From Phyllobacterium sp. T1293 (GTDB lineage: Bacteria; Pseudomonadota; Alphaproteobacteria; Rhizobiales; Rhizobiaceae): a stretch of DNA of 64,000 bases. Under the pieces are notes generated by a model that saw nothing but the letters and a program-made list of their open reading frames with translations, was not told the origin of the DNA and did not search any database. The stretch spans positions 372,001 through 436,000 of the forward strand of contig NZ_CP088275.1 in assembly GCF_020731415.2 (NCBI RefSeq). Reading direction: 5' to 3'. The position numbers were made by a program, and so were the translations under genes. Numbering within the stretch: the first letter of the stretch is position 1; every line of letters starts with the position of its first letter. Positions 52,789 to 62,484 of the stretch are shown one piece after another.

Positions 52789-54114
52789 TCAACCGGCGAA
52801 GGCAAGAGCCTCTTCTTCGCTGACACCGCCATGTAGCGCACGATCAAGCATGCCTTTATCCAGTTCGCCTTCCCAACGGGCGACGACAATCGTTGCCACT
52901 GCATTGCCAACCAGATTGGTCAGGGCACGGCATTCCGACATGAAGCGGTCGATACCGAGGATCAGCGCCATACCGGCAACCGGAACAGCCGGAACAACTG
53001 ATAGCGTTGCGGCAAGAGTGATGAAACCAGCACCGGTGATACCAGCAGCGCCCTTTGAGCTGAGCATGGCAACGAGCAGCAGCAGAACCTGATCGGTGAG
53101 GGTCAGGGGTGTATTGGTTGCCTGCGCGATGAAGAGGGCAGCCAGCGTCATGTAGATATTGGTGCCATCCAGATTGAAGGAATAGCCGGTTGGAATAACA
53201 AGACCGACGACGGACTTCTTGCAGCCCGCTTTTTCCATTTTCGCCATCAGGGTTGGCAGGGCAGCTTCCGAGGAACTGGTGCCGAGAACGAGGAGCAATT
53301 CTTCCTTGATGTAACGGATCAGGGCGAAGATGGAGAAGCCGTTATATTTGGCAACGGCACCCAGAATGATCACCACGAACAGGATCGACGTCAGGTAGAA
53401 TGTACCGATGAGCATCAACAGATTGGCAACTGATGCAATGCCGTATTTGCCGATGGTGAAGGCCATTGCACCGAAGGCGCCGATTGGGGCGGCCTTCATC
53501 AGAATGGCGACCAGCTTGAAAATCGGTGCCGACAGCGTGTGAAGGAAGTTCGTGACCGGTTCGGCGCGCTCGCCAACCATAGCAAGCGAAATACCGAAGA
53601 GAACCGAGAAGAACAGGACCTGCAGGATATCGCCGGATGCGAAAGCACCGACAATGGTTGTTGGAATAATGTTTTGCAGGAAGCCGATAACACTCTGTTC
53701 ATGCGCCTGCTGCGTGTAGGTGGCAACGGCAGCCGGATCAAGTGTTGATGGATTGATGTTCATGCCCGCGCCGGGCTGGATGACATTCGCAACGATGAGG
53801 CCGACAATCAGCGCCAGTGTCGAGAAGGTCAGGAAGTAGATCATCGCCTTACCGGCAACACGCCCGACCTTTTGCAGATCGCTCATTCCGGCAATACCGG
53901 TTGTCACGGTCAGGAAGATTACCGGAGCGATAATCATCTTCACCAGCTTGATGAAGGCATCGCCGAGCGGCTTCATGCTCGTGCCAATATCGGGATAATA
54001 GTGGCCAAGCGCGATGCCGATGGTGATGGCAACGATGACCTGAAAATACAGATGGGTATAGATTGGTTTCTTGACGCGCGGCTCTGGCGCTGCGCTGATG
54101 TTCACAGGACTCAT
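52789..54114 (-). CDS. dctA: C4-dicarboxylate/cation symporter
   Basis: The 441-aa inner-membrane transporter of the DAACS family takes up succinate, fumarate and malate with protons or sodium. Evidence: [20 protein letters not shown] at the first helix, [20 protein letters not shown], the serine-rich [20 protein letters not shown] re-entrant loop and [20 protein letters not shown], all typical of DctA. I place the start at ATG 54114 because GGAGGAAG directly precedes it; the apparent upstream ATG (54126) contains that Shine-Dalgarno. A sigma-54 promoter lies 100 bases upstream, with divergent dctBD beyond. Confidence 0.95.
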   Translation of the reverse strand: MSPVNISAAPEPRVKKPIYTHLYFQVIVAITIGIALGHYYPDIGTSMKPLGDAFIKLVKMIIAPVIFLTVTTGIAGMSDLQKVGRVAGKAMIYFLTFSTLALIVGLIVANVIQPGAGMNINPSTLDPAAVATYTQQAHEQSVIGFLQNIIPTTIVGAFASGDILQVLFFSVLFGISLAMVGERAEPVTNFLHTLSAPIFKLVAILMKAAPIGAFGAMAFTIGKYGIASVANLLMLIGTFYLTSILFVVIILGAVAKYNGFSIFALIRYIKEELLLVLGTSSSEAALPTLMAKMEKAGCKKSVVGLVIPTGYSFNLDGTNIYMTLAALFIAQATNTPLTLTDQVLLLLVAMLSSKGAAGITGAGFITLAATLSVVPAVPVAGMALILGIDRFMSECRALTNLVGNAVATIVVARWEGELDKGMLDRALHGGVSEEEALAFAG

Positions 54115-54213
54115 GTCTTCCTCCATGGTGCGAGCCGCGTCTGGCAGAAACCCTGTCAGCCTCCCGGGCCCTCGTTCTCGAGAACAACCTACGCATTCTC
54201 TTCAATCTCATTA

Positions 54214-54228
54214 GCAAGGGCCGTGCCA
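54214..54228 (-). promoter_or_regulatory. sigma-54 (-24/-12) promoter of dctA
   Basis: Read on the minus strand this is TGGCACGGCCCTTGC, a perfect match to the TGGCAC-N5-TTGC consensus for RpoN promoters. It lies 100 bases upstream of the dctA ATG, and the locus encodes the DctD enhancer-binding protein that would activate it. Confidence 0.92.
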
Positions 54229-54301
54229 ATTAGAAGCTATTCTTTAACTATCTGATTTTTAATAATATTATTCTGCGCGAAGAAATCTTCAATCTACATA
54301 T

Positions 54302-54349
54302 GTGCGAAATTACGCACAAAATTATTGTCAATCGTGCGGATATATGCAC
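54302..54349. promoter_or_regulatory. tandem palindromes, candidate DctD upstream activator sites
   Basis: GTGCGAAATTACGCAC (54302-54317) and GTGCGGATATATGCAC (54334-54349) are two inverted repeats with GTGC/GCAC arms, centred 32 bases apart (three helical turns). They lie about 90-130 bases upstream of the -24/-12 promoter, the usual place for the two DctD binding sites. An AT-rich tract between them and the promoter could bend DNA. Confidence 0.75.
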
Positions 54350-54358
54350 AAATCAGAT

Positions 54359-56214
54359 ATGGAAAGTTCGGTTGAGAAAGACGTGGATACACTGCCCGTG
54401 GTGGCAGGGTCGAGCGCCATATCCAAATTGATCTATGGGGCGCTCGCCGTGTTCCTGATCCTTGGCGCATTGCTGGCTGCCAATGATTATGGCCGCAATC
54501 GTGCCTACCAGACACTTGAAACGAGAGCGACAAGCGCTGCGGAACTTAACGCTGTTCTCCTGCGGACAGTGCTGGAAAAGCAGCGTTCCCTTCCATTTGT
54601 TCTTTCACAGGACCGGGATCTCATCAGCGCGCTGACATCGCGCAGTGAAAGCATGCTGCATCTTGTGGACCGCAAGCTGGAAAGCCTGATCGAAGGAACA
54701 CACGCGTCGGTTATCTATCTTCTCGATGCCAAAGGCACGGCACTTTCGGCCAGCAACTGGCAGGAACCGACGAGCTTTGTCGGGATAGACTATAGTTTCC
54801 GCCCCTATTATCTGCGCGCCCTGGCAAGCGGAAGCGCTGAACATTATGCGCTTGGCACGATCAGCAAACGGCCGGGTCTTTATATTTCACGGCGGATTGA
54901 TGGACCTTCAGGCTTGCTTGGTGTGATCGTCGTGAAGGTCGAATTTGATGAACTTGAAGCCGACTGGCGAAAAAGCAGCGATCCATCCTATGTGATCGAC
55001 CCCCGCGGTATTGTGTTGATCACCAGCTTTCCCGAATGGCGGTTCATGGCGCAGGCGCCGATACCACCAGATCAGGTTGGCCCTATTCGTGAAAGCCTGC
55101 AATTTGGCGCTGCGCCGCTTGCTCCCTTGAGTGTCACCCCGGCATTGACGCAATCAAGCCCCGACCGGGTAACGGCGCAACTGCCCGGTTCCAATCAGGA
55201 TGCGGAATTTATTCGCGTTCGCGTCCCTGTGCCGACCACAAGCTGGTCATTGCAGTTGCTGGCTCCTGCCGGAGCGGCAGTGACCGAGTCCATACGGTCC
55301 GCACAACTCGCCGCTTTGGCCGTCCTTGCACCCGTCCTCGGCTTCACTGCCTTTTTCCTGTATCGCCGGGGCCGCGCATTACGGCGCTTACACTATCAGG
55401 AACAGGCGCGCCTAGAGCTGGAGCGCCGCGTGGCAGAACGTACGGAAGCGCTGAGTACGGCCCATGCTGAACTGGTGATGCAGGCTGAAGAGCGGCAGAA
55501 GACAGAAAACAAACTGCAAACCGTGCAACAGGAACTCGTGCAAGCCAACCGTCTGGCCATTCTTGGGCAGGTGACAGCAGGCGTGGCCCACGAGATCAAT
55601 CAGCCGGTGGCCGCCATCCGCTCCTATGCCGACAATGCCAAGACCTATCTGTCACGCAATCAAATGGAGCCGGTGAAGGAAAACCTCTCGGCGATTGCTG
55701 GTCTGACAGAACGTATTGGCAGCATTACCGACGAGTTGCGCACCTTCTCCCGCAAGGGCACCAGCGATGCTGGCCCGGCGGCGGTCAGCGACGTTATCGA
55801 AGGTGCGTTGCTCCTCCTTGGCAGCCGCTTCCGACAGACCGTTGGCAAGATCACCACCGAGACACCGCCTGTAGAGGTGAAAGTCCATGGCAATCGTATC
55901 CGGCTGGAACAGGTTCTGATCAATCTGATGCAAAATGCGCTTGAGGCAACCGAAGGTGGGCCATCGAGCCGGATCAGCGTTGGCTATGCGCTTGCCGATG
56001 ACGAGGTACAGTTGACGGTGGCCGATAATGGCCCCGGCATCCCCCGGAAATTATGCAGGCCCTTTTTACCCCTTTCAATACATCCAAAGACCGTGGCCTC
56101 GGACTTGGACTGGTGATCTGCCACGACATCGTCGCCGAATATGGCGGACGCATTGAAGTTGAGAGCAACAACGCAGGAACCAAATTTACCGTTCATCTCA
56201 AGAGGGTTGTTTGA
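54359..56214 (+). pseudogene. dctB: C4-dicarboxylate sensor histidine kinase DctB, frameshifted in the ATPase domain
   Basis: DctB is an inner-membrane sensor kinase. Visible are a first transmembrane helix (LIYGALAVFLILGALLAA), a periplasmic double-PAS sensor (with SALTSRSESMLHL and GIDYSFRPYYLRALASGS), a second helix (LAALAVLAPVLGFTAFFLY), a coiled coil, the H-box TAGVAHEINQPVAAIRSYAD, the N-box INLMQNALEATEGG and G1-box VADNGPGI. After that, one base is missing in the C run at 56041-56045, and the frame ends at 56116. Restoring one C gives [15 protein letters not shown] and an end at 56214, three bases before dctD. Either dctB is inactive or the run was misread. The start is uncertain: ATG 54359 or 54344; the frame also opens at GTG 54302, inside the activator sites. 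Confidence 0.82.
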
Positions 56215-56216
56215 TC

Positions 56217-57578
56217 ATGGATTTTCAACCTCACATTGCGTTTGTCGATGATGATGATGACCTGCGCAATGCCAACCGGCAAACATTGGAACTGGCCGGT
56301 TTCAGCGTGGTTCCCTTTGCCGACGCGATGAGCGCACTGCGATTTCTGACACCGGATTTTGCCGGCGTGGTCGTCAGCGATGTACGCATGCCGCATATTG
56401 ATGGCGTGGAGTTTTTCCGGCGCTTGCGCGAGATGGATGCGGACCTGCCGGTCATTCTGATCACAGGGCACGGCGACATTGAGATGGCCGTTCAGGCCAT
56501 GCAGGAAGGTGCTTACGATTTCATCGCAAAGCCCTATCCCGCCGAACGTCTTGTCCAAAGTATTCGCCGTGCTGCCGACAAGCGCCACCTCGTTATGGAA
56601 AACCGCCAGCTGCGGCAAATCATGGAAGCTTCCGATGAAGCTGTGCCGCTGATTGGCCAGACGCCTGTCATGCAAAACCTGCGCAAGACTTTACGCCACG
56701 TGGCCACTGCGGATGTGGATGTGCTGATTGCCGGTGAGACCGGCAGCGGCAAGGACGTCGCCGCTGGGCTTCTGCATGAATGGAGCCGGCGCAGGCAAGG
56801 CAATTTTGTTGCGCTGAATTGCGGCGCGTTGCCGGAGTCTGTGATCGAAAGCGAATTGTTCGGCCATGAGGCGGGAGCCTTCACAGGTGCTCAGAAAAAG
56901 CGCATCGGCCGGATAGAATATGCCAGCGGCGGAACGCTTTTTCTCGATGAAATCGAGAGCATGCCGCTGGCAACGCAGGTGAAACTCCTGCGTGTGCTGG
57001 AAATGCGCGAGATCACGCCGCTTGGCACCAATGAGCATCGCCCCGTTGATTTGCGTGTGGTCGCCGCCGCGAAGGTGGACCTTGGCAGCCCTGAACAGAG
57101 GGCCAATTTCCGCGAGGACCTTTTCTATCGTCTGAATGTCGTGACGGTATCGATACCGCCTTTGCGCGAGCGCAAGGAGGATATTCCGCTATTATTCACG
57201 CATTTCCTGCACCGCGCAGCCATTCGCTTCAAGACCGAACCGCAGGAAATGACATCAGCCATGCGGGCGCGACTGATGGAGCATGACTGGCCCGGCAATG
57301 TGCGCGAACTGGCGCATTTCGCCGAGCGGGTCGCCCTTGGGCTGGGGGAAATGGGCGGCGAACGGGTTGCCTCATCCACCACAACATCCGTTACTCTGCC
57401 CGAGGCTATGGAACAGTACGAAGCCAAGCTCATTCGTGACGCGCTATCAGGCAATAATGGCGATGTGCGCACGACGATCGAGGCGCTGGGGATTCCGCGT
57501 AAGACGTTTTATGACAAACTGCAGCGTCATGGCATTGATCGTGCAGACTACATCAAGGCAAAGGCCGCTCAAGATTAG
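56217..57578 (+). CDS. dctD: sigma-54-dependent response regulator DctD
   Basis: The 453-aa NtrC-type activator has a receiver domain (about 5-120; acidic DDDDDLR, phospho-acceptor Asp in [18 protein letters not shown] in [11 protein letters not shown]), an AAA+ ATPase (about 145-370; Walker [17 protein letters not shown], the sigma-54-contact loop [12 protein letters not shown], Walker [13 protein letters not shown]), and a Fis-type HTH at the end ([20 protein letters not shown]). Together with DctB it should activate dctA in response to C4-dicarboxylates. ATG 56217 follows the restored dctB stop by two bases; TTG 56211 is an alternative. Its stop overlaps that of the convergent LacI gene. 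Confidence 0.94.
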   Translation: MDFQPHIAFVDDDDDLRNANRQTLELAGFSVVPFADAMSALRFLTPDFAGVVVSDVRMPHIDGVEFFRRLREMDADLPVILITGHGDIEMAVQAMQEGAYDFIAKPYPAERLVQSIRRAADKRHLVMENRQLRQIMEASDEAVPLIGQTPVMQNLRKTLRHVATADVDVLIAGETGSGKDVAAGLLHEWSRRRQGNFVALNCGALPESVIESELFGHEAGAFTGAQKKRIGRIEYASGGTLFLDEIESMPLATQVKLLRVLEMREITPLGTNEHRPVDLRVVAAAKVDLGSPEQRANFREDLFYRLNVVTVSIPPLRERKEDIPLLFTHFLHRAAIRFKTEPQEMTSAMRARLMEHDWPGNVRELAHFAERVALGLGEMGGERVASSTTTSVTLPEAMEQYEAKLIRDALSGNNGDVRTTIEALGIPRKTFYDKLQRHGIDRADYIKAKAAQD

Positions 57579-58693
57579 ATTTGTTCGATACAATCCGTCA
57601 CTGAGAGGCGCTCCACCAATGGGCATTCCAATTTGGTAATGGGATAGCGCGTGCCGCTACCGAGCACATATGTATCCAACTGCTCGATGGCCCAGCGGCC
57701 CATGGCGCGGTGCGGCAGAACCGACGTGGTCAATTGCGGATGCAGGTGCCGCGAGATTTCTTCATCGTCATAGCCAATGACGGAAATATCTTCCGGGATG
57801 CGGATACCCGCCTCTTTCAACGCTTCATAGCAACCGATGGCGGTTCGGTCATTCTGGCAGAAAATGGCAGTAGGCCTGTCTTTCAGCGCAAGAAGCGACC
57901 GGGTCGCCTTGTACCCCGCGCTTGCTGACCAGTCACCTTCAATGACCAACTCAGGATCAAAGGGAATATCCGCCGTCGCCAATGCCCGGCGATAGCCCCG
58001 CAGCCGGTCTTGCGCTGCTTCCATCCATGGCTCCCCTGTGATGATGCCGATACGTTTGTGGCCATGCTGGATCAGATGGCGGGTCGAATGCTGACCACCG
58101 GCAATCTCGCTTGGAATAACAGCCGGAAATGCATAGTCCGAGGTGTAGCAATTCAAAAGAATAAGCGGGATATCGAGATCATAGAGATAATCAGGCAAGG
58201 TCACTTCACGCGTGAAAATCGCCATATAGATCAGCGCAGATATGCCCTGTTCACGCAAGGCGCGGATGGTGCGCGGTTCCATCTCAGGATCATTCAATGT
58301 CTGGGCAACCAGAATGATGTTCCCTGCATTCCATGACGCCTGCCGTGCGCCCTCGATCGCAACCACCGCTTCCGGACTGGTTGCCAGCTGGTCAACGACA
58401 AAACCGATTTTACCGTCGACAGCTGGCACATAGGTGTCGTTGGCATCAAGATGGGCAAAATTCGGTGCCGCATAACCAAGCGAACGCGCGGCCTCAATCA
58501 CCCGCTCCCGCGTTTCGGTGGCAAGCTTGATACCCGGTGTTTTGTTCAGAACAAAAGAAACCGTCGCTTGCGAACACCCGACGATGCGCGCAATATCCGT
58601 CATCGTCACCCGCTTGTTCACGCGCTTGCGCCGGGCTGAAATCCGGGCGGACTTTTTCTTGTCAGTGGTCGTATCATCCACTGTGTCGTTCAT
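57575..58693 (-). CDS. LacI-family transcriptional regulator
   Basis: The 372-aa repressor starts with a basic 30-residue tail, then the LacI HTH ([20 protein letters not shown], then [20 protein letters not shown], ending ARSLGY) and a periplasmic-binding-protein-like sensor with [60 protein letters not shown] and [20 protein letters not shown]. It is divergent from the sugar ABC operon at 58871 and is almost certainly its regulator. Its stop codon TAA overlaps the dctD stop TAG tail-to-tail. Confidence 0.92.
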   Translation of the reverse strand: MNDTVDDTTTDKKKSARISARRKRVNKRVTMTDIARIVGCSQATVSFVLNKTPGIKLATETRERVIEAARSLGYAAPNFAHLDANDTYVPAVDGKIGFVVDQLATSPEAVVAIEGARQASWNAGNIILVAQTLNDPEMEPRTIRALREQGISALIYMAIFTREVTLPDYLYDLDIPLILLNCYTSDYAFPAVIPSEIAGGQHSTRHLIQHGHKRIGIITGEPWMEAAQDRLRGYRRALATADIPFDPELVIEGDWSASAGYKATRSLLALKDRPTAIFCQNDRTAIGCYEALKEAGIRIPEDISVIGYDDEEISRHLHPQLTTSVLPHRAMGRWAIEQLDTYVLGSGTRYPITKLECPLVERLSVTDCIEQI

Positions 58694-58741
58694 GTCGAAA
58701 ATAGCCCTTTGCCATGCTCAGACGCATCTGAATCGATGAAG

Positions 58742-58763
58742 CTGCATCTGGATGATTATGCAG
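58742..58763. promoter_or_regulatory. candidate LacI-family operator
   Basis: CTGCAT-N10-ATGCAG is a dyad in the 177-base spacer between the LacI gene and the sugar ABC operon. A similar GCATCTGAAT unit just upstream (58723-58733 region) gives a tandem GCATCTG-type repeat. The spacer of the dyad is longer than in typical LacI operators, so this is tentative. Confidence 0.35.
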
Positions 58764-58870
58764 CGAACCACCGACTAATCAACATAAATAATTATTGACT
58801 AATTTTTATAAATGAAGATGATCAAGCCAGTGGAATATCCACGCTCTGAATTTCTGGGAGGAAAATTCGT

Positions 58871-59851
58871 ATGTCTATTACCCGTCGTACCCTCTTGCTT
58901 ACATCCGCCGCTGGCCTCGTTGCAGCGCTGGCAGCGGGCAGTGTTTTTGCCGCTTCGCCGCCATTGAAGAAGAAAGATACTTACAAGGTTGGCTTTGCCC
59001 AGACCGAAAGCAACAATCCATGGCGTCTTGCCCAGACCGCCAGCATGCAGGAAGAAGCCAAGAAGCGCGGCTGGCAGCTTGTTTATACGGATGCGGCAAG
59101 TTCCGCAGCCAAGCAGGTTGCCGACGTCAATTCGATGATCGCACAGGGCGTCGACCTGATTTTCCTGGCACCTCGTGAAGAAAAGCCGCTGATTCCAGCG
59201 ATCAAGGCCGCCAAAAATGCTGGTATCCCGGTCATCCTGCTTGATCGCAGTGTCGATGCATCCCTTGCCAAGGCTGGCGATGATTATGTGACCTTCATCG
59301 GCTCCAACTTCATCGAAGAAGGCCAGCGTATCGGCGAATGGCTGGTCGCAAATGCCAAGGGCAAGACCAAGATCATTGAACTGGAAGGCACCACCGGTTC
59401 ATCACCGGCCAATGATCGCAAGAAGGGTTTTGACGACGTCATCGCCAAGCATTCGGACTTCAAGATTGTTGCCTCACAAACGGGCGATTTCGCCCGCGAC
59501 AAGGGCCGTCAGGTGGCCGAAACCCTGCTTCAGGCACACCCCGATGCCAACGTGATCTATGCCCATAATGACGAAATGGCCATTGGTGCGATCTCGGCCA
59601 TTGAAGCCGCTGGCAAAGTGCCGGGCAAGGACATCCTTGTTCTGTCAATTGATGGCGGCAAGGAAGCCGTGCAGGCTGTTGTTGATTTCAAAATTGCCGC
59701 CGTGGTCGAATGCAATCCACGCTTCGGCCCCAAGGCGTATGACACCGCTGCGGCCTACGCTGCTGGAGAGAAAATCCCTGCATTGATCATCAATCCGGAT
59801 CAGTTCTACGATGCCAGCAATGCGGCGAAATTGTTAAGCTCTGCCTATTGA
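58871..59851 (+). CDS. sugar ABC transporter substrate-binding protein (YtfQ-like)
   Basis: The 326-aa periplasmic binding protein has a Tat-like signal (ITRRTLLLTSAAGLVAALAA, cleaved near VFAAS), then YKVGFAQTESNNPWRLAQTA, MIAQGVDLIFLAPREEKPLI, GIPVILLDRSVDASLAK, KIIELEGTTGSSPANDRKKG and VIYAHNDEMAIGAISAIEAA. These blocks follow E. coli YtfQ, the galactofuranose-binding protein, closely (for example FLLDRSID and ELQGTVGASVAIDRKKG), so a furanose sugar is a good guess. GGGAGGAAAA precedes the ATG. A hairpin follows the stop, before the ATPase gene. Confidence 0.88.
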   Translation: MSITRRTLLLTSAAGLVAALAAGSVFAASPPLKKKDTYKVGFAQTESNNPWRLAQTASMQEEAKKRGWQLVYTDAASSAAKQVADVNSMIAQGVDLIFLAPREEKPLIPAIKAAKNAGIPVILLDRSVDASLAKAGDDYVTFIGSNFIEEGQRIGEWLVANAKGKTKIIELEGTTGSSPANDRKKGFDDVIAKHSDFKIVASQTGDFARDKGRQVAETLLQAHPDANVIYAHNDEMAIGAISAIEAAGKVPGKDILVLSIDGGKEAVQAVVDFKIAAVVECNPRFGPKAYDTAAAYAAGEKIPALIINPDQFYDASNAAKLLSSAY

Positions 59852-59860
59852 TATCTGACG

Positions 59861-59892
59861 AAGCCAGCGCTCCAATGGGGCGCTGGCTTTTC
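59861..59892 (+). terminator. attenuator/terminator hairpin after the binding-protein gene
   Basis: AAGCCAGCGC (59861-59870) pairs perfectly with GCGCTGGCTT (59880-59889) around a nine-base loop, followed by TTCC. As after rhaS, it lies between the binding-protein gene and the rest of the ABC operon, and probably reduces downstream expression. Confidence 0.8.
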
Positions 59893-59950
59893 CACGTCTA
59901 CGTATCTCTGCGCCGCACAAATTTCAGACGATTTCAGAAATGGCTTTGCA

Positions 59951-61489
59951 ATGGACACCGATAATCTTCTATCGATGACAGGTATCGACAAGCGTTTTGC
60001 CGGAATCCCCGCCCTATCAGCTGCTTCGTTCACTGTGGCACGCGGCGAGGTGCATGCGCTTATCGGCCAGAACGGCGCTGGAAAATCAACACTCATCAAA
60101 GTTCTGACCGGTTATCACCGGCGCGACGCAGGCGAAGTGACTTTCGATGGTAAGCCGTTTGAAGTCTTCTCGCCGCAACAGGCGCAGGCGAGCGGTATCA
60201 GCACCATCTATCAGGAAATCAATCTGGTTCCCTACCGGTCCCTGACCGAGAATATTTGCCTTGGGCGCGAACAGCGCCGCTTCGGCCTTCTTGACTGGGC
60301 GAGCATGCACCGCGAGGCCGAAGGTCTATTGCAGCGATTCAATATCAAGGTCGACGTGCGCCGTCCCCTGATGGAATTCAACACGGCGACCCAGCAGATG
60401 GTGGCGATTGCCCGCGCCATTGGTTTTTCGGCCAAACTCGTCATCATGGACGAACCCACATCGTCCCTTGACGAGCGCGAAGTCGGTGTCCTCTTCAATG
60501 TCATCAGGCAATTGAAACAGGAAGGCGTTTCGGTTGTGTTCGTCAGCCACAAGCTGGATGAACTTTATGCCGTGTGTGATCGCGTCACGATCATGCGCGA
60601 TGGCAAGACAATCAGAACCGCCCGCATGGACGAAATCGGAAAAATCGATCTTGTCTCGTCCATGCTTGGCCGCAGCATTGAAAAGACAGAAGGCCACGCC
60701 ACGGCTTTTACCGCGCGCGATGAAAAGAACATCGGAAAAATCCTGCTCTCCGCCGATAATTTGGCCGTGGGGCAGATTGTTCAGGATGTCTCGTTCAATA
60801 TCCGCAGCGGCGAGATTGCTGGCTTTGCCGGATTGCTTGGCGCAGGCCGTACGGAAACGGCGCGGCTGGTCTTTGGCATCGACCGCCTGAAAAAAGGTGC
60901 CATGACCTATGGCGACAGGACATTCGAACCGAGGCGACCAGCCGATGCCATAGCAGCGGGCATGGGCTTTTGCACAGAAGATCGCAAGAGCGAAGGCATT
61001 GTTCCTGATATGAGCGTTGCCGAAAACATGATGCTGGCGCTCATGCCGAAACTCAGCAAGTCGGGTATTATCGACGAGAAAGCCCAGCGGGACATTGTCG
61101 GGCGCTTTATCAAGCAGCTCGGTATCAAATGTTCAGGGCCGGACCAGAAGGTGCGTGAACTGTCAGGCGGCAATCAGCAGAAGGTTCTGCTTGGCCGCTG
61201 GCTGGCGATGAACCCGCGCCTGCTCATTTTGGATGAGCCGACGCGCGGGATCGATGTCGGCGCCAAGGGCGAAATTCAGTCCTTGATCAAATCTCTGGCG
61301 GATCAGGGTTTGGCCGTCTTGATGATCTCTTCGGAGCTGGAAGAAGTCATTGAAGGTGCTGACCGGGTGTTTGTTCTGCGCGACGGCGTCAGCGTTGCCG
61401 AATTCGACCGATCAGCCGCCACAGAAGATGCGCTTATGGGTGCCATGGCGCATGGCAATGCGCCTGTTGTCGAAAAGGCCCTGACATGA
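59951..61489 (+). CDS. sugar ABC transporter dual ATP-binding protein (YtfR-like)
   Basis: The 512-aa dual ATPase energises the importer. First half: Walker A LIGQNGAGKSTLIKVLTG and LVIMDEPTSSLDEREVG. Second half: degenerate Walker A FAGLLGAGRTETARLVFG, signature LSGGNQQKVLLGRWLAMNPR and LLILDEPTRGIDVGAKGEI. The order and the phrase GISTIYQEINLVPYRSLTEN agree with YtfR. The downstream permease start overlaps its stop (ATGA). The start codon lies 61 bases after the attenuator hairpin. Confidence 0.92.
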   Translation: MDTDNLLSMTGIDKRFAGIPALSAASFTVARGEVHALIGQNGAGKSTLIKVLTGYHRRDAGEVTFDGKPFEVFSPQQAQASGISTIYQEINLVPYRSLTENICLGREQRRFGLLDWASMHREAEGLLQRFNIKVDVRRPLMEFNTATQQMVAIARAIGFSAKLVIMDEPTSSLDEREVGVLFNVIRQLKQEGVSVVFVSHKLDELYAVCDRVTIMRDGKTIRTARMDEIGKIDLVSSMLGRSIEKTEGHATAFTARDEKNIGKILLSADNLAVGQIVQDVSFNIRSGEIAGFAGLLGAGRTETARLVFGIDRLKKGAMTYGDRTFEPRRPADAIAAGMGFCTEDRKSEGIVPDMSVAENMMLALMPKLSKSGIIDEKAQRDIVGRFIKQLGIKCSGPDQKVRELSGGNQQKVLLGRWLAMNPRLLILDEPTRGIDVGAKGEIQSLIKSLADQGLAVLMISSELEEVIEGADRVFVLRDGVSVAEFDRSAATEDALMGAMAHGNAPVVEKALT

Positions 61490-62484
61490 CCGACACGCCG
61501 CAAACCGCACACACAAACAAGCGTTTCGATGCATTCGAGTTTCTCGCACGTTATGGCACGCTGATCGCCCTGCTTCTGCTCATCCTGTTCAATCTGGCTT
61601 TCACGCGCAACTTTGCCACGATCCAGACCCTGAATGTGAATCTCACACAGGTCTGCACCATTGTTATCGTCGCAGTTGGTATGACGCTGGTGATCGCCAC
61701 TGGCGGCATTGACCTCTCCGTCGGCTCGCTCATGGCCATTTCAGGCGCTTTGGCGCCAATGATCTTTCTTGGTAAGATTGTCCCTATCGACAATATCTAT
61801 CTGGCTGTTGCCACCGCCATGATCATTTCCATTGCTGTGGCCGGACTGTTTGGCCTGTTCAATGGCTGGCTTATTTCAGCCTTTCGAATTCAGCCGATCG
61901 TTGCCACGCTGGTGCTATTCATCGCCGGGCGCGGCATTGCGCAGGTCATGACCAACGGCAATCTTCAGACATTCCGTGTGCCGCAATTCCAGTTTATCGG
62001 ACTTGGCCGGATATTCGGCATCCCCGTACAGGTGATCCTGATGGTGATCATTGTGCTTGCCGCCGCATGGATGCTGAAACGCACTGTCTTTGGCCGCCAG
62101 ATTATCGCCATTGGCGGCAATGAGCGGGCGGCTGAACTCTCCGGCATTGCTGTCGCCAAGGTAAAACTGCTCGTCTACGCCATTAGCGGTCTTTGCGCCG
62201 GTATAGCCGGGCTTGTGGTCATCGCCATCAATTCATCCAGCGACGCCAATCAGGTCGGTCTTGGCATGGAGCTTGATGCCATCGCCGCCGTCGCCGTCGG
62301 TGGCACACTTCTATCAGGCGGCAAGGCAACCATCATCGGCACGCTGATCGGTGCCATGACAATCCAGCTGGTGCGATACACCTTGCTGGCCAATGGCGTG
62401 CCGGATGCCGCTGCACTGGTGGTTAAAGCCGGGATCATCGTGCTCGCCGTCTGGATTCAGCAACAAGGCAGGGCACACGCATGA
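61486..62484 (+). CDS. sugar ABC transporter permease (YtfT-like)
   Basis: The 332-aa BPD_transp_2 permease has about eight to ten helices. Family blocks are GMTLVIATGGIDLSVGSLMA, IQPIVATLVLFIAGRGIAQV, NERAAELSGIAVAKVKLLVY and LDAIAAVAVGGTLLSGGKAT. It overlaps the ATPase gene and the second permease gene by four bases each, so stoichiometric synthesis is likely. Confidence 0.92.
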   Translation: MTDTPQTAHTNKRFDAFEFLARYGTLIALLLLILFNLAFTRNFATIQTLNVNLTQVCTIVIVAVGMTLVIATGGIDLSVGSLMAISGALAPMIFLGKIVPIDNIYLAVATAMIISIAVAGLFGLFNGWLISAFRIQPIVATLVLFIAGRGIAQVMTNGNLQTFRVPQFQFIGLGRIFGIPVQVILMVIIVLAAAWMLKRTVFGRQIIAIGGNERAAELSGIAVAKVKLLVYAISGLCAGIAGLVVIAINSSSDANQVGLGMELDAIAAVAVGGTLLSGGKATIIGTLIGAMTIQLVRYTLLANGVPDAAALVVKAGIIVLAVWIQQQGRAHA

